A stretch of DNA of 64,000 bases from Alcanivoracaceae bacterium (GTDB taxonomy: Bacteria; Pseudomonadota; Gammaproteobacteria; Pseudomonadales; Alcanivoracaceae), in assembly GCA_029213045.1 (NCBI GenBank), contig JARGPN010000010.1:186001-250000 (forward strand), in the 5' to 3' direction. Shown piece after piece: positions 27,655 to 36,762 of the stretch (position 1 is the first letter of the stretch; each line of letters begins with the position of its first letter). The position numbers and the translations under genes were made by a program. The notes under the pieces were generated by a model. It searched no databases, was not told the origin of the DNA, and saw only the letters and a program-made list of their open reading frames with translations.

Positions 27655-28998
27655 ATGTTTATTATTCCAATTCAAGACCGCGTCGATTGGCGTCATCCTC
27701 CTATACTCGTTCTGACTCTCGTCATCCTGAATAGTCTAATTTATTTTTGGTCTATTGGTTATGATGCAAGGCATTACGAAGCATTGAATCAAGTCGATAC
27801 CAGTAAGCTCAGCACGTATGAATGGCCGATATATCTTTCTTGGCTGGCAGATACGAATCCAGAAAGCTGGCTTGCACTAAATAATCTCCCTGATGCAGAG
27901 CGGCCCTCGGCCATGGAATCCGCGTGGTTTGACCGAGAGTTCGATCAAGTCGTCCACACTCAATGGAAAGCAACGCATCCGAGTACCGATTGGCGTGCTT
28001 TACGCCAAGAATTAGCCACCGCACGCGACCAATTGAGCTGGATTAGATGGGGGTTTACCCCCGCGATTCCGGAATTCTCTGATGCGTTAACGTCAATGTT
28101 CCTACACGGCGATCCATGGCACTTATTCGGCAATATGTTATTCCTACTTTTATTTGCTGTACCGCTAGAAAAACATTGGGGAGCTTTTCGACTATTCACG
28201 CTGTATATACTCTCCGGGCTATGCGGCGACCTATTACATTGGATAGCAGCCAATAATAGCTACATGCCGTCCGTAGGCGCGTCTGGGGCGATCTCCGGAC
28301 TTATGGGCATATATGTCGCGACGTACGGCGTACGTCGCATCGAGTTCTTCTACACTCTCGGCTTTATTTTCGGTAGCTTTCGCGCCCCCGCCATAGTGAT
28401 GTTTCCCGTATGGCTACTCTACGAACTAATGCAAAATGCGTTCGCCGACAGCAACGTTAACTACCTAGCCCACGCTGGCGGCATGACAGGAGGGCTAGCT
28501 TTAGTATTGGCATTAAAGAAACTCGCTCCACGGACGGCACCGAATATCCTTGATGAAACCGCCGAGCGAAATGAGCGCAACTCGGATCCTGTTCCAGCCT
28601 ATTTAAGGCGATACAACGAAGCACTCGCTTTTGATCAAGTGGTTAAAGGGTGCCAACAGGTTTTGTCAGAGCAAGCTAACAACCAAGTACTTTGGCACTT
28701 TTACCTAAACGCCGCTGAAAAATGTGGCCCCGCGGTGCTCGATAAATGCATGCGTGATGCGCTCACGCTATTAAATTCTCCATCACCACCAGATGCGATG
28801 GTCGCAGAGCTAATTAACGAGTATTTATCACACAAGGGTGACATTCGTCGCTTGCCTCCCGCCTTTCAACTACTAGAAGCAGAGCTTCACTTTCGACGGC
28901 GCGATTTGAAGCTCGCACGTGAGCGCGTGGAAGAGCTCGATAAAATATGGAGCCACGCGCGCTTAACTCGTTTAAAAGAAGATCTGGTTCTGAATTGA
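27655..28998 (+). CDS. Rhomboid-family intramembrane serine protease with long tails
   Basis: A 447-residue protein with the six-helix rhomboid core at about residues 140-290. The catalytic Ser210 is in GASGAISG and His273 in LAHAGGMTGG; HGDPWHLFGNM (His156, Asn160) is the helix-2 motif. Before the core lies a membrane helix (17-33) and a loop of about 100 residues; after it a cytoplasmic tail of about 155 residues that looks helical, with TPR-like spacing (LWHFYLNAAEKC, LLEAELHFRRRDLKLARERVEEL). It should cut single-pass membrane proteins. It converges on a zinc-finger/membrane/TPR protein 13 bases away. Confidence 0.9.
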   Translation: MFIIPIQDRVDWRHPPILVLTLVILNSLIYFWSIGYDARHYEALNQVDTSKLSTYEWPIYLSWLADTNPESWLALNNLPDAERPSAMESAWFDREFDQVVHTQWKATHPSTDWRALRQELATARDQLSWIRWGFTPAIPEFSDALTSMFLHGDPWHLFGNMLFLLLFAVPLEKHWGAFRLFTLYILSGLCGDLLHWIAANNSYMPSVGASGAISGLMGIYVATYGVRRIEFFYTLGFIFGSFRAPAIVMFPVWLLYELMQNAFADSNVNYLAHAGGMTGGLALVLALKKLAPRTAPNILDETAERNERNSDPVPAYLRRYNEALAFDQVVKGCQQVLSEQANNQVLWHFYLNAAEKCGPAVLDKCMRDALTLLNSPSPPDAMVAELINEYLSHKGDIRRLPPAFQLLEAELHFRRRDLKLARERVEELDKIWSHARLTRLKEDLVLN

Positions 28999-29011
28999 TA
29001 GGACAAGGCTT

Positions 29012-30397
29012 TCATTTAAGGCGTCTGTATAAAGACATCACCTCGATGCCTTCATCGCTACCAAGCAGCTCGGAAAAATTCTTCTGCAAAAAGCCTAGTA
29101 CCTTGCCCGCTTTCTCCGCGCTGTCAGAATATTCCAGATAGACACGCGCGAGTAACAAATATGCATCTCCAAGCCCTTCGAAATCTGGGTGCTGGCTGTG
29201 CAGATTTACTAACAATACCTTTGCCTCTCGCCACTTTTGGCGCGCCGCCAAACCTCTTGCTAAGGCCATCCTTATATCCGGAGACGAGGGCTTATATTTT
29301 GGATTCGTCTGGCGAACATCTAAATATGCGGACACCGCCATTTCGACTCTTCCACCCGCAACCAAAAAACGCAAATATTCATCGGTGTAACCAATGAACC
29401 TTTCAGACTGAGGATTCAGTTTAAGAAGCATGAACTTACGCTCATGTAATGCTGCGTCAGCGGAGCCAGAATGCAGCGCACGCTCGACAACCTTTGTCGC
29501 ATCGTCAATGCGGCCGATCTGCGCGTAGATATGACTTAGACCCAAGGCTTCACGACGCTCATATTCAGCCGGCGCTAAATCTTTTCCACGTGGGCCCGTG
29601 CCGCCGATACCGAGTTTATCTGCATGCTCGTAAAGCAAATAGCCCATCATCGCGAAGCCAACAACCCCGCAATAAAATGTTAGCGTTCCTGAAATAAAAT
29701 CAAGAGCCGATGCCGCAGCGCCATCTGCAACAAACGTGGTAATTAATCCGGGCGCAGAGGTAACACTGGTTAACGCGAACCAAAGCACGAGATAAGGCCA
29801 GCCAATCACCCACATTAACTTAAGCCAGTACGCGGGGTTTAACGCTGATATCATCGATTCCGTGAGTGCCAAGGTCATAATGCTAGCGGGAGTGCCGAGC
29901 AACGCTAGAAAAAAAAGCGAGTAGCCGAGTAATGGTGAAATAGCGACCAACCCAATAGGCACTGCATACATCACTATGAGAATGAGCACCTGCTTAATAA
30001 AGAGCGAGATATCGCCAGTCATTGCGTCACTCAACGAAGGGCGCTGCCACTCACCACGGGAAAGATGTTCGATCACCGTCAATCCGTACCGAACCAGTAC
30101 AACATTAAAGAACAACGCGAAGATAAAAAGCGTGCTGCTTAACGCCCCTGCAAGCACAGCCATGGCGAGTAAAGCGGGGGATGCCGCATAGCCAAACAGC
30201 CGGCCAGACATACGCCAGAACGGCTCCTTATGTGCACCGTCACCGAGATAATCCAACGCTTTCGTGCAAACGGGACAACGAGGCTGGCCGCGCTTGAAGT
30301 TGCTTTCTCCTCCGGGGATACAGACATCACAAAGCTCATGGAGGCATGTCTCGCATCTCCAGTTCACACTATTCCTTACGTGGTATTGGCACGACAT
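29012..30397 (-). CDS. B-box-like zinc finger, membrane and TPR-like protein
   Basis: A 461-residue protein in three parts. Residues 3-44 hold eight likely zinc ligands (Cys3, His6, Cys15, Cys18, Cys23, Cys26, Cys41, Cys44), a B-box/RING-like pattern. Residues 65-275 carry about five or six membrane segments (resembling DUF4013-type proteins). From about 280 the chain is cytoplasmic and helical, with TPR-like repeats (GLSHIYAQIGRIDDATKVVERAL, LLARVYLEYSDSAEKAGKVLGFL). I do not recognise a named family. Rhomboid genes are sometimes found next to such zinc-finger membrane proteins, which suggests an adaptor or substrate role; that is inference. Confidence 0.78.
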   Translation of the reverse strand: MSCQYHVRNSVNWRCETCLHELCDVCIPGGESNFKRGQPRCPVCTKALDYLGDGAHKEPFWRMSGRLFGYAASPALLAMAVLAGALSSTLFIFALFFNVVLVRYGLTVIEHLSRGEWQRPSLSDAMTGDISLFIKQVLILIVMYAVPIGLVAISPLLGYSLFFLALLGTPASIMTLALTESMISALNPAYWLKLMWVIGWPYLVLWFALTSVTSAPGLITTFVADGAAASALDFISGTLTFYCGVVGFAMMGYLLYEHADKLGIGGTGPRGKDLAPAEYERREALGLSHIYAQIGRIDDATKVVERALHSGSADAALHERKFMLLKLNPQSERFIGYTDEYLRFLVAGGRVEMAVSAYLDVRQTNPKYKPSSPDIRMALARGLAARQKWREAKVLLVNLHSQHPDFEGLGDAYLLLARVYLEYSDSAEKAGKVLGFLQKNFSELLGSDEGIEVMSLYRRLK

Positions 30398-30568
30398 CCT
30401 TGACCCCCCGATTGGTTACGCAGCTCCTGCGCGCTATGCAAATTGCTAGTTAAAACGTCAGGCTGAACTAAAAAATTACCAATAGTCCACATCCAATCAA
30501 AGTGACAGATGACGCTCCACGTTATGACCTTCGTGATCAGACCTGAAGATTAAACTTCAATCAGGTGA

Positions 30569-30838
30569 TTACTTCGCTAGTTCCAAAAGATCACGCGCAT
30601 AGGCATTAATATCAAAGGCAACTTCTTTCTCTAACGTTTCCGCAATATGCGCGGCGAGCGTTTCGGCCATTTTTTCCAGCGCTTCGCGCCGCTCCAATCC
30701 CTGCGAAAGAAGATCCATCATCACGAGTCCTGCTTCTCGCGGATGACCTTCTGCAATCTGATTTTCTACTGCGTCTATTAGTGTGTTCAGGGCGAAATCG
30801 TCTTCCGCCTGCTCCATCTCTTCCATCTCTATCTCCAT
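30569..30838 (-). CDS. Small acidic helical protein
   Basis: An 89-residue acidic protein, predicted to be all helical, with VENQIAEGHPREAGLVMMDLL and ERREALEKMAETLAAHI. The second pattern, a helix of the form L-x-x-G-x-x-R-x-E-A, is like that at the end of some uncharacterised helical proteins (DUF1841-type), but no family can be named with confidence. The purine-rich AAAGAAAGAAA before the ATG could serve as the ribosome site. Composition and codon choice fit a real gene. No partner gene is close. Confidence 0.65.
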   Translation of the reverse strand: MEIEMEEMEQAEDDFALNTLIDAVENQIAEGHPREAGLVMMDLLSQGLERREALEKMAETLAAHIAETLEKEVAFDINAYARDLLELAK

Positions 30839-30935
30839 TTTCTTTCTTTGTACCGAAGCGCTGAATCATTCGCTGCCGATATAACTTTGCACTAGCACTG
30901 TAAAGACTAGGCGATCCGACGTGCTGACTCCAAAC

Positions 30936-30964
30936 AAAAAGAGCCCAGCATTGCTGGGCTCTTA
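30936..30964 (-). terminator. Terminator after thrC
   Basis: On the minus strand AAGAGCCCAGC pairs with GCTGGGCTCTT around a tiny AAT loop, then TTTTT. It lies about 30 bases past the thrC stop and should end the hom-thrC transcript. Confidence 0.85.
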
Positions 30965-30992
30965 TCGCGAACACACTGTCCTGAAGCAGTGT

Positions 30993-32072
30993 TTACATGT
31001 TGGCGAGGATGGCGTCTTTTACCGAGCCCAGCTGCGCATCAATGGTGATCATGCGGCTATCACTGCATTGCTTGATAGCGGTATCTGGATCTTTAAGGCC
31101 GTTGCCTGTGAGCGTGCACACGATGGTGGAGCCTTCCGGAATTTTACCGCTTTTAATATCGCGCATTGCACCGGCTAGTGATGCTGCAGATGCAGGCTCA
31201 CAGAACACCCCTTCTTTTTGAGCAAGAAGTTTTTGTGCGGCTAGGATTTCGTCATCGACAAGCTCATCGAACCAGCCGTTAGATTCTTTTTGCAGCGCCC
31301 ACGCTTTGTCCCAGCTTTGCGGGTTGCCGATGCGAATAGCGGTAGCAATTGTTTCAGGGTCTTTCACTGGGCCGCCACGCATAAAGGGCGCTGAGCCTGC
31401 CGCTTGATAGCCAACCATCTTTGGTGCGCTGCCAACGACACCCGCCGATTTGTATTCGCTGTAACCCATCCAATGCGCGGAAATGTTGCCCGCGTTGCCC
31501 ACAGGCAAGCAATGGAAGTCCGGCGCGCGACCTAGCTCTTCTACAATTTCGTAGGCGGCCGTTTTCTGGCCCTGCAAACGATACGGGTTCACGGAATTAA
31601 CAATGGTCACAGGGGCTTCGTGTGCGACTTCTTTCACGAGCTCCATGCCTTGGTCAAAGTTGCCACGGATTTGCATAATGACAGCGCCGTACATCATTGC
31701 TTGCGCCAATTTACCCATGGCAATTTTGCCTTCAGGAATTAACACAAACGCAGTAATACCCGCTCGTGCAGCATAAGCCGCCGCCGCCGCTGAGGTATTG
31801 CCGGTAGACGCACAAATAATGGCGTTGCTGCCCTCTTCTACCGCTTTGGTTACTGCCATGGTCATGCCGCGATCTTTAAAGGACCCTGTTGGGTTTAAGC
31901 CTTCATATTTCACGTAGATGTCGACATTTTTGCCGAGCATGTTGGGAATATTTTTCAAGCGAATAAGCGGCGTGTTGCCTTCGCCAAGGCTGATAATTGG
32001 AGTATCGTCGTTTACCGGCAAGTGGTCACGGTAGCGGTTGATCAGACCTGTATAACGCTCGCGAAATGGCAT
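30993..32072 (-). CDS. thrC: Threonine synthase
   Basis: A 359-residue PLP enzyme that turns O-phosphohomoserine into threonine. The PLP lysine is Lys66 in [27 protein letters not shown] binds the cofactor phosphate and [15 protein letters not shown] is the family signature. It is the short form, as in Pseudomonas and Gram-positive bacteria, without the long N-terminal part of the E. coli protein. It follows hom with a gap of about 100 bases; a terminator closes the unit. Confidence 0.96.
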   Translation of the reverse strand: MPFRERYTGLINRYRDHLPVNDDTPIISLGEGNTPLIRLKNIPNMLGKNVDIYVKYEGLNPTGSFKDRGMTMAVTKAVEEGSNAIICASTGNTSAAAAAYAARAGITAFVLIPEGKIAMGKLAQAMMYGAVIMQIRGNFDQGMELVKEVAHEAPVTIVNSVNPYRLQGQKTAAYEIVEELGRAPDFHCLPVGNAGNISAHWMGYSEYKSAGVVGSAPKMVGYQAAGSAPFMRGGPVKDPETIATAIRIGNPQSWDKAWALQKESNGWFDELVDDEILAAQKLLAQKEGVFCEPASAASLAGAMRDIKSGKIPEGSTIVCTLTGNGLKDPDTAIKQCSDSRMITIDAQLGSVKDAILANM

Positions 32073-32175
32073 GGTTTTCTCTCTGTATTAATTCGCCCGT
32101 TTCTGCGCGGCGAGGATTAAATTCTATTTAAATTAGTCGTTGGCTAGAACATGCGAACACACTCTCGCCGTTACC

Positions 32176-33483
32176 TTACGCTGTTAACAACTCTACGCGG
32201 ATGCGGACGATTTCGTCGAGCACCGTATCCAGTGCAGCGATTTTCTTCAGCGCCGCATTCAGATCAGCTTCACGCACAGAGTGCGTCATCATTAAAATCG
32301 GCACTGGCGCATCACCGTCGACATCTTTCTGCTGCATGGCTTCAATGCTGATGCTGTTATCCGACAGTATCCGCGTGATATCCGCCAAAACACCGGGTTT
32401 GTCTTGCACGTGAAGACGAATATAAAACGGGCACACCACGTCATCGATAGGCAATACTGGCGCTGGATTCATGGCGTCAGCGTGGAAGCCCAAATAAGGC
32501 ACACGCTCGTCATGATCGGCCGTTAATGCGCGCCCCAGCTCAATAATATCTGCGACTACGGATGACGCAGTCGGTTCTGCACCGGCGCCTGCACCGTAAA
32601 ACAAGGTCGGGCCAACCGCATCGCCATCAACCATAATCGCGTTCATCACACCATTCACCGACGCCAGCAATACGCTGTGCGGAATCATGGTGGGGTGCAC
32701 ACGCAACTCAATACCATTGCCTGTATCTTTGGCGATGCCGAGGTGCTTGATCCGGTAACCAAACTGTTCCGCCGCTTCTACATCTTCGGTGGTCAGGTTG
32801 CTGATACCTTCGGTATACACCTTCGAAAACTGCAAAGGGATGCCATACGCAATGGACGCCAAGATAGTGAGCTTGTGCGCCGCGTCAATGCCTTCGACGT
32901 CAAATGTTGGGTCGGCTTCGGCATAACCCAGCGCTTGGGCTTCGGCTAGCACGTCAGCAAAGGCGCGGCCTTTTTCACGCATTTCCGTGAGAATAAAGTT
33001 GCCGGTGCCGTTAATAATCCCAGCGATCCACTTAATATGGTTAGCCGCCAAGCCTTCACCCAGCGATTTCAAAATAGGAATGCCGCCAGCCACAGACGCT
33101 TCAAACGCAACGTCGACACCCTTTGCGTGGGCAGCGGTAAAAATCTCGTTGCCGTGCTCAGCGATCAACGCTTTGTTAGCGGTCACAATATGTTTGCCGT
33201 TACTAATAGCCTGCAGAATTAAATCGCGGGCAACGGTAGTACCGCCAATCAGCTCAACCAAGATATCTACTTCAGGATCAGCGGCCACAGCAAAAATATC
33301 GCGGGATACTTTGATCCCCTCAATATTGCAATTTGGGTTTTCACGGCGCGCACCGATATGTGAAATCTCAATCGGGCGACCTACACGGCTTGCGATTTCC
33401 GCCGAGTTCCGCTGCAACACATTAACCGTACCGCTACCCACGGTACCTAACCCAACAATTCCGACCTTGACCGGCTTAACCAT
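32176..33483 (-). CDS. hom: Homoserine dehydrogenase
   Basis: A 435-residue enzyme reducing aspartate semialdehyde to homoserine. The NAD(P) site GIVGLGTVGSG is at the N terminus, GINGTGNFI-type residues (IINGTGNFILTEM) and AEADPTFDVEGIDAAHKL mark the catalytic domain, and an ACT domain occupies about residues 350-430 (LHVQDKPGVLADITRILSD), by which threonine inhibits the enzyme in this family. Not fused to aspartate kinase. Lies between alaC and thrC on the same strand. Confidence 0.96.
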   Translation of the reverse strand: MVKPVKVGIVGLGTVGSGTVNVLQRNSAEIASRVGRPIEISHIGARRENPNCNIEGIKVSRDIFAVAADPEVDILVELIGGTTVARDLILQAISNGKHIVTANKALIAEHGNEIFTAAHAKGVDVAFEASVAGGIPILKSLGEGLAANHIKWIAGIINGTGNFILTEMREKGRAFADVLAEAQALGYAEADPTFDVEGIDAAHKLTILASIAYGIPLQFSKVYTEGISNLTTEDVEAAEQFGYRIKHLGIAKDTGNGIELRVHPTMIPHSVLLASVNGVMNAIMVDGDAVGPTLFYGAGAGAEPTASSVVADIIELGRALTADHDERVPYLGFHADAMNPAPVLPIDDVVCPFYIRLHVQDKPGVLADITRILSDNSISIEAMQQKDVDGDAPVPILMMTHSVREADLNAALKKIAALDTVLDEIVRIRVELLTA

Positions 33484-33532
33484 TCGAACGTACTCCGCAG
33501 TGTGTTCTGCAACCTACTATTAACGTTTGCTA

Positions 33533-34720
33533 TTAACTGATGCCGTCTTGGCGAAACATTTTCTTGATGCCGCGCAACGCTTGGCGCGTGCGGTGCTCGT
33601 TCTCGATCAATGCAAAGCGCACGTGATCGTCACCGTATTCACCGAAGCCAACGCCAGGCGATACCGCTACCTTTGCGTCAGCCAGCAATTTTTTACTGAA
33701 CTCGATTGAACCCATCGCGCGATATTGCTCAGGAATCTGTGCCCAAACAAACATGGTCGCTTTAGGTTTTTCTACCTGCCAGCCGAGCTCGCACAATCCT
33801 TCGCAAAGCACGTCGCGACGTTGCAAATACATGTCGCGAATATCCGCGACGCAAGACTGATCGCCCTCAAGAGCGGCAATGGCGGCAACTTGAATAGGCG
33901 TAAAGGTGCCGTAATCCATATACGACTTAAGCCGCGCCAACGCGTGAATTAATTCTTGGTTACCGCAACAAAAGCCCACACGCCAACCGGGCATGTTGTA
34001 GCTTTTTGAGAGTGAATAAAATTCGACAGCCACTTCACGCGCACCCTCCACCTGCAATATGGATGGCGCTTTATAGCCGTCGAAAACGATGTCGGCATAG
34101 GCAATATCGTGCACTACCCAAATCTTGTGCTCGCGCGCAATGGCGACCACTTTTTCAAAGAATTCGAGCTCTACGCACTGTGCCGTTGGGTTGCCCGGAA
34201 AATTCAGCACCAGTAATTTCGGCTTTGGCCACGATTCTTTAATAGCGCGTTCTAATTCGGCAAAAAAATCAACGCCTGGCACCATCGGTACGTGGCGAAT
34301 ATCAGCGTTGGCAATCACAAACCCATAAGGATGAATCGGATAACTTGGGTTTGGCACAAGCACCGTGTCGCCTGGGCCCATGGTCGCCAGCGCAAGGTGG
34401 GCGAGACCTTCTTTTGAGCCAATGGTGACAATAGCTTCTTTTTCTGGATCTAGCGTGACGTCATAGCGACGCTGATACCAATCACAAATTGCTTTACGCA
34501 AACGCGGAATGCCACGAGATTGCGAATAGCGATGCGTATCACCACGCTGAACGGTTTCTGTCAGCTTATCGACGATATGTTTCGGTGTGGGCTGATCAGG
34601 ATTGCCCATGCCAAAATCGATGATGTCTTCGCCGCGCGCACGGGCCTCTTTCTTCAATTCGCCAACGATATTGAAGACATAGGGAGGCAAACGCCTGATA
34701 CGCTGGAAATCGGCTTCCAC
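33533..34720 (-). CDS. alaC: Alanine-forming aminotransferase AlaC
   Basis: A 395-residue class I PLP aminotransferase. The PLP lysine is Lys239 in [15 protein letters not shown], the very sequence seen in AlaC-type enzymes; [12 protein letters not shown] and [13 protein letters not shown] are also typical. It makes alanine from pyruvate and glutamate. The start is GTG at 34720 with AAGG seven bases ahead. The gene sits between dsbC and hom; its stop is 49 bases before hom. Confidence 0.92.
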   Translation of the reverse strand: MEADFQRIRRLPPYVFNIVGELKKEARARGEDIIDFGMGNPDQPTPKHIVDKLTETVQRGDTHRYSQSRGIPRLRKAICDWYQRRYDVTLDPEKEAIVTIGSKEGLAHLALATMGPGDTVLVPNPSYPIHPYGFVIANADIRHVPMVPGVDFFAELERAIKESWPKPKLLVLNFPGNPTAQCVELEFFEKVVAIAREHKIWVVHDIAYADIVFDGYKAPSILQVEGAREVAVEFYSLSKSYNMPGWRVGFCCGNQELIHALARLKSYMDYGTFTPIQVAAIAALEGDQSCVADIRDMYLQRRDVLCEGLCELGWQVEKPKATMFVWAQIPEQYRAMGSIEFSKKLLADAKVAVSPGVGFGEYGDDHVRFALIENEHRTRQALRGIKKMFRQDGIS

Positions 34721-34913
34721 GACAGCACCTTAACAATCAGTCAAATTAACCGGAAATCGCCCACAGGGAGCGCGGGAGGGCACACCATACTGGCGCGTCA
34801 AGGCAACGTCAATGCGAGGAGGAATGCTGTCTGACGGGGTGAAATGGGTTTTCTCGAAAGGGTCTTTTTAGTCGTCGAGGACGCCGCTTAAAAACATTCA
34901 ACTGGTAGCACAA

Positions 34914-34942
34914 ACCACGCCTTTACCGAGGCAAGGCGTGGT
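34914..34942. other. Hairpin between dsbC and alaC
   Basis: ACCACGCCTT (34914-34923) pairs perfectly with AAGGCGTGGT (34933-34942) around a nine-base loop. On the minus strand only TTTG follows, so it is a weak terminator at best; it could stabilise or partly end the dsbC transcript. The half-element AGGCGTGG recurs at 34954. Confidence 0.45.
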
Positions 34943-34967
34943 GTTCCAAAATCAGGCGTGGCGACAC

Positions 34968-35705
34968 CTATTTCGACGGAGGTGGACTCAGGTGCAACGC
35001 TTCAGCCATGTCAGCAGGGTTCAGATAGCCGCCAATGTTTTCGCCAGATTGCGTGTATATCGACGGCGTACCGCGAACGCCAAATTTCACACCTAGGTTG
35101 TATTGCGCTGCGACGGGGTCTTTACAGGCGCCCGCAGGGCTCGCCTCAACACCGTTGAGCTTGGCTTCCGTCAACGCTGACTTTCGATCCTTCTCACACC
35201 ACACAGCACGCATGGTATTGGCCACCGGCGAATTCATCCCGCCCCGAGGAAAGGCCAGGTAATGCACCGTAATACCCATGTCGTTGTACTCGGCTATATG
35301 CTGATGCAGGCGACGACAGTAGCCACATGAGGTATCGGTAAACACGAACACTTCTGATTTTTGCTCTTTCGCCGCATAAGTAATCATGTCGGCAGGCTTA
35401 AGTGCTTTTATGCCCGCTTTACGCACACCAGAAAGCTGCTGCTCGGCTAGATTCACCACGCCGCCCTGCGGACGTACAGCGAACATCTCACCGGACATCA
35501 AGTACAGACCATCGAGGGATGAATAGAGTCGCTCAATACCGTTAATCTCAACCTGCACAATATTTTCCATAGGCGTTTCGGTTACCGACGTCACTTTCAT
35601 ACCCGGGAAGGCCTTGGCAACATTGCTGCGAAGCTGGGCGTATTGATCATCGGTAGCGTGCGCCAAGCTGGCCAGCAACATCAGGGAAATCATTAGATAA
35701 CGCAT
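34968..35705 (-). CDS. dsbC: Thiol:disulfide isomerase DsbC
   Basis: A 245-residue periplasmic isomerase with a signal peptide (to about residue 17), an N-terminal dimerisation domain (20-75) and a thioredoxin-like domain with the active-site CGYC at 127-130 (FTDTSCGYCRRLHQH). A second Cys pair in the later part (VWCEKD, GACKD) matches the structural disulfide of E. coli DsbC. GTPSIYTQSGENIGGY supplies the cis-proline. It rearranges wrong disulfides in exported proteins. GGAG six bases ahead of the ATG; 12 bases after the xerD stop, so co-transcribed. Confidence 0.94.
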   Translation of the reverse strand: MRYLMISLMLLASLAHATDDQYAQLRSNVAKAFPGMKVTSVTETPMENIVQVEINGIERLYSSLDGLYLMSGEMFAVRPQGGVVNLAEQQLSGVRKAGIKALKPADMITYAAKEQKSEVFVFTDTSCGYCRRLHQHIAEYNDMGITVHYLAFPRGGMNSPVANTMRAVWCEKDRKSALTEAKLNGVEASPAGACKDPVAAQYNLGVKFGVRGTPSIYTQSGENIGGYLNPADMAEALHLSPPPSK

Positions 35706-35717
35706 GTTCTACTCCGT

Positions 35718-36602
35718 TTAGGACTCGTCGTTAGAGTCATCTTCACCCGCAAGAGTTCCGGCGCGGGGGTGATATTGGGCGTGCAATGCCTGCAAACGCT
35801 GCTTTGCCACATGAGTATAAATCTGTGTGGTCGATAAATCGCTGTGCCCCAACAATAGCTGCACCACACGCAAATCGGCGCCGTGATTCAACAGATGGGT
35901 CGCAAAGGCATGGCGCAGTGTATGGGGAGATAACGGCTTTTGCACCCCACCGACAATCGCCATCTGACGAAGGCGGTGCCAGAAGGTCTGACGGGTCATC
36001 ATTTGCCCGCGCTGACTTGGAAATAACACTTCGCTAGTTTTGTTGTTCAGCAGCTCGGGGCGAGCATCGCGGAGATATCGCTGCAACCAGGCCAACGCTT
36101 CCTCGCCGATCGGCACCAGTCTTTCCTTGTTTCCTTTGCCGACGATACGCACCAAGCCTTGCCGAAGATTGACCTGCGACAGTGTGAGCGACACAAGCTC
36201 GGTAACGCGTAAGCCCGCAGCGTATAGCACCTCTAACATGGTGCGATCTCGCAGCCCTAGCGCCGTATCGCAGTCAGACGCGCCCAACAGCGCCTCTACG
36301 TCGGCCTCAGACAGGGTTTTCGGCAGCGGGCGTCCCACTTTTGGCCGCTCAACAAGCAATGTAGGGTCTTCCGCTACAGCGCGTTCACGCAACGCCCAGC
36401 GATAGAAGCCCCTCAGGGCCGACAATTGGCGGGATACGGAGCGCGCACTCAAGCCTCGCTGATGCAAATTAGCAAGGTAATCAAACATCCGAATGCGATC
36501 ACACGCCGCTAACCGACTGCCCTGCCCTGCCAGCCACGTGGCGAACTGACTGAGATCACGCCGATAGTTACTCAGGCTATGATCGCTCAACCCTTTTTCC
36601 AT
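35718..36602 (-). CDS. xerD: Site-specific tyrosine recombinase XerD
   Basis: With XerC it resolves chromosome dimers at dif. All six catalytic residues are present (numbering from the ATG at 36602): Arg132 (GLRVTELV), Lys156, His227 and Arg230 (SPHTLRHA), His253 (LLGHSD) and Tyr262. The ATG at 36602 makes a 294-residue protein that begins in the middle of the first helix. The same frame is open for 26 more codons upstream and encodes LIDAWLDSSW, matching the N terminus of other XerD proteins (E. coli LARIEQFLDALW, from memory). That extension has no ATG, GTG, TTG or CTG; ATC at 36678-36680 or ATT at 36657-36659 could serve. dsbC follows after 12 bases. Confidence 0.93.
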   Translation of the reverse strand: MEKGLSDHSLSNYRRDLSQFATWLAGQGSRLAACDRIRMFDYLANLHQRGLSARSVSRQLSALRGFYRWALRERAVAEDPTLLVERPKVGRPLPKTLSEADVEALLGASDCDTALGLRDRTMLEVLYAAGLRVTELVSLTLSQVNLRQGLVRIVGKGNKERLVPIGEEALAWLQRYLRDARPELLNNKTSEVLFPSQRGQMMTRQTFWHRLRQMAIVGGVQKPLSPHTLRHAFATHLLNHGADLRVVQLLLGHSDLSTTQIYTHVAKQRLQALHAQYHPRAGTLAGEDDSNDES

Positions 36603-36762
36603 CCAGCTGCTGTCTAGCCACGCGTCAATTAACGCGAGCTCGTCGTCAGATACTTGAATGACAGGCGGTTGATTTTTGATGGCTTTGTCTCACTTTTGAA
36701 ATCAGAATAACATATGAACTTAGGTCTAAGGATTGGACCCGTCACCAGTGGAAAAGAACAAA

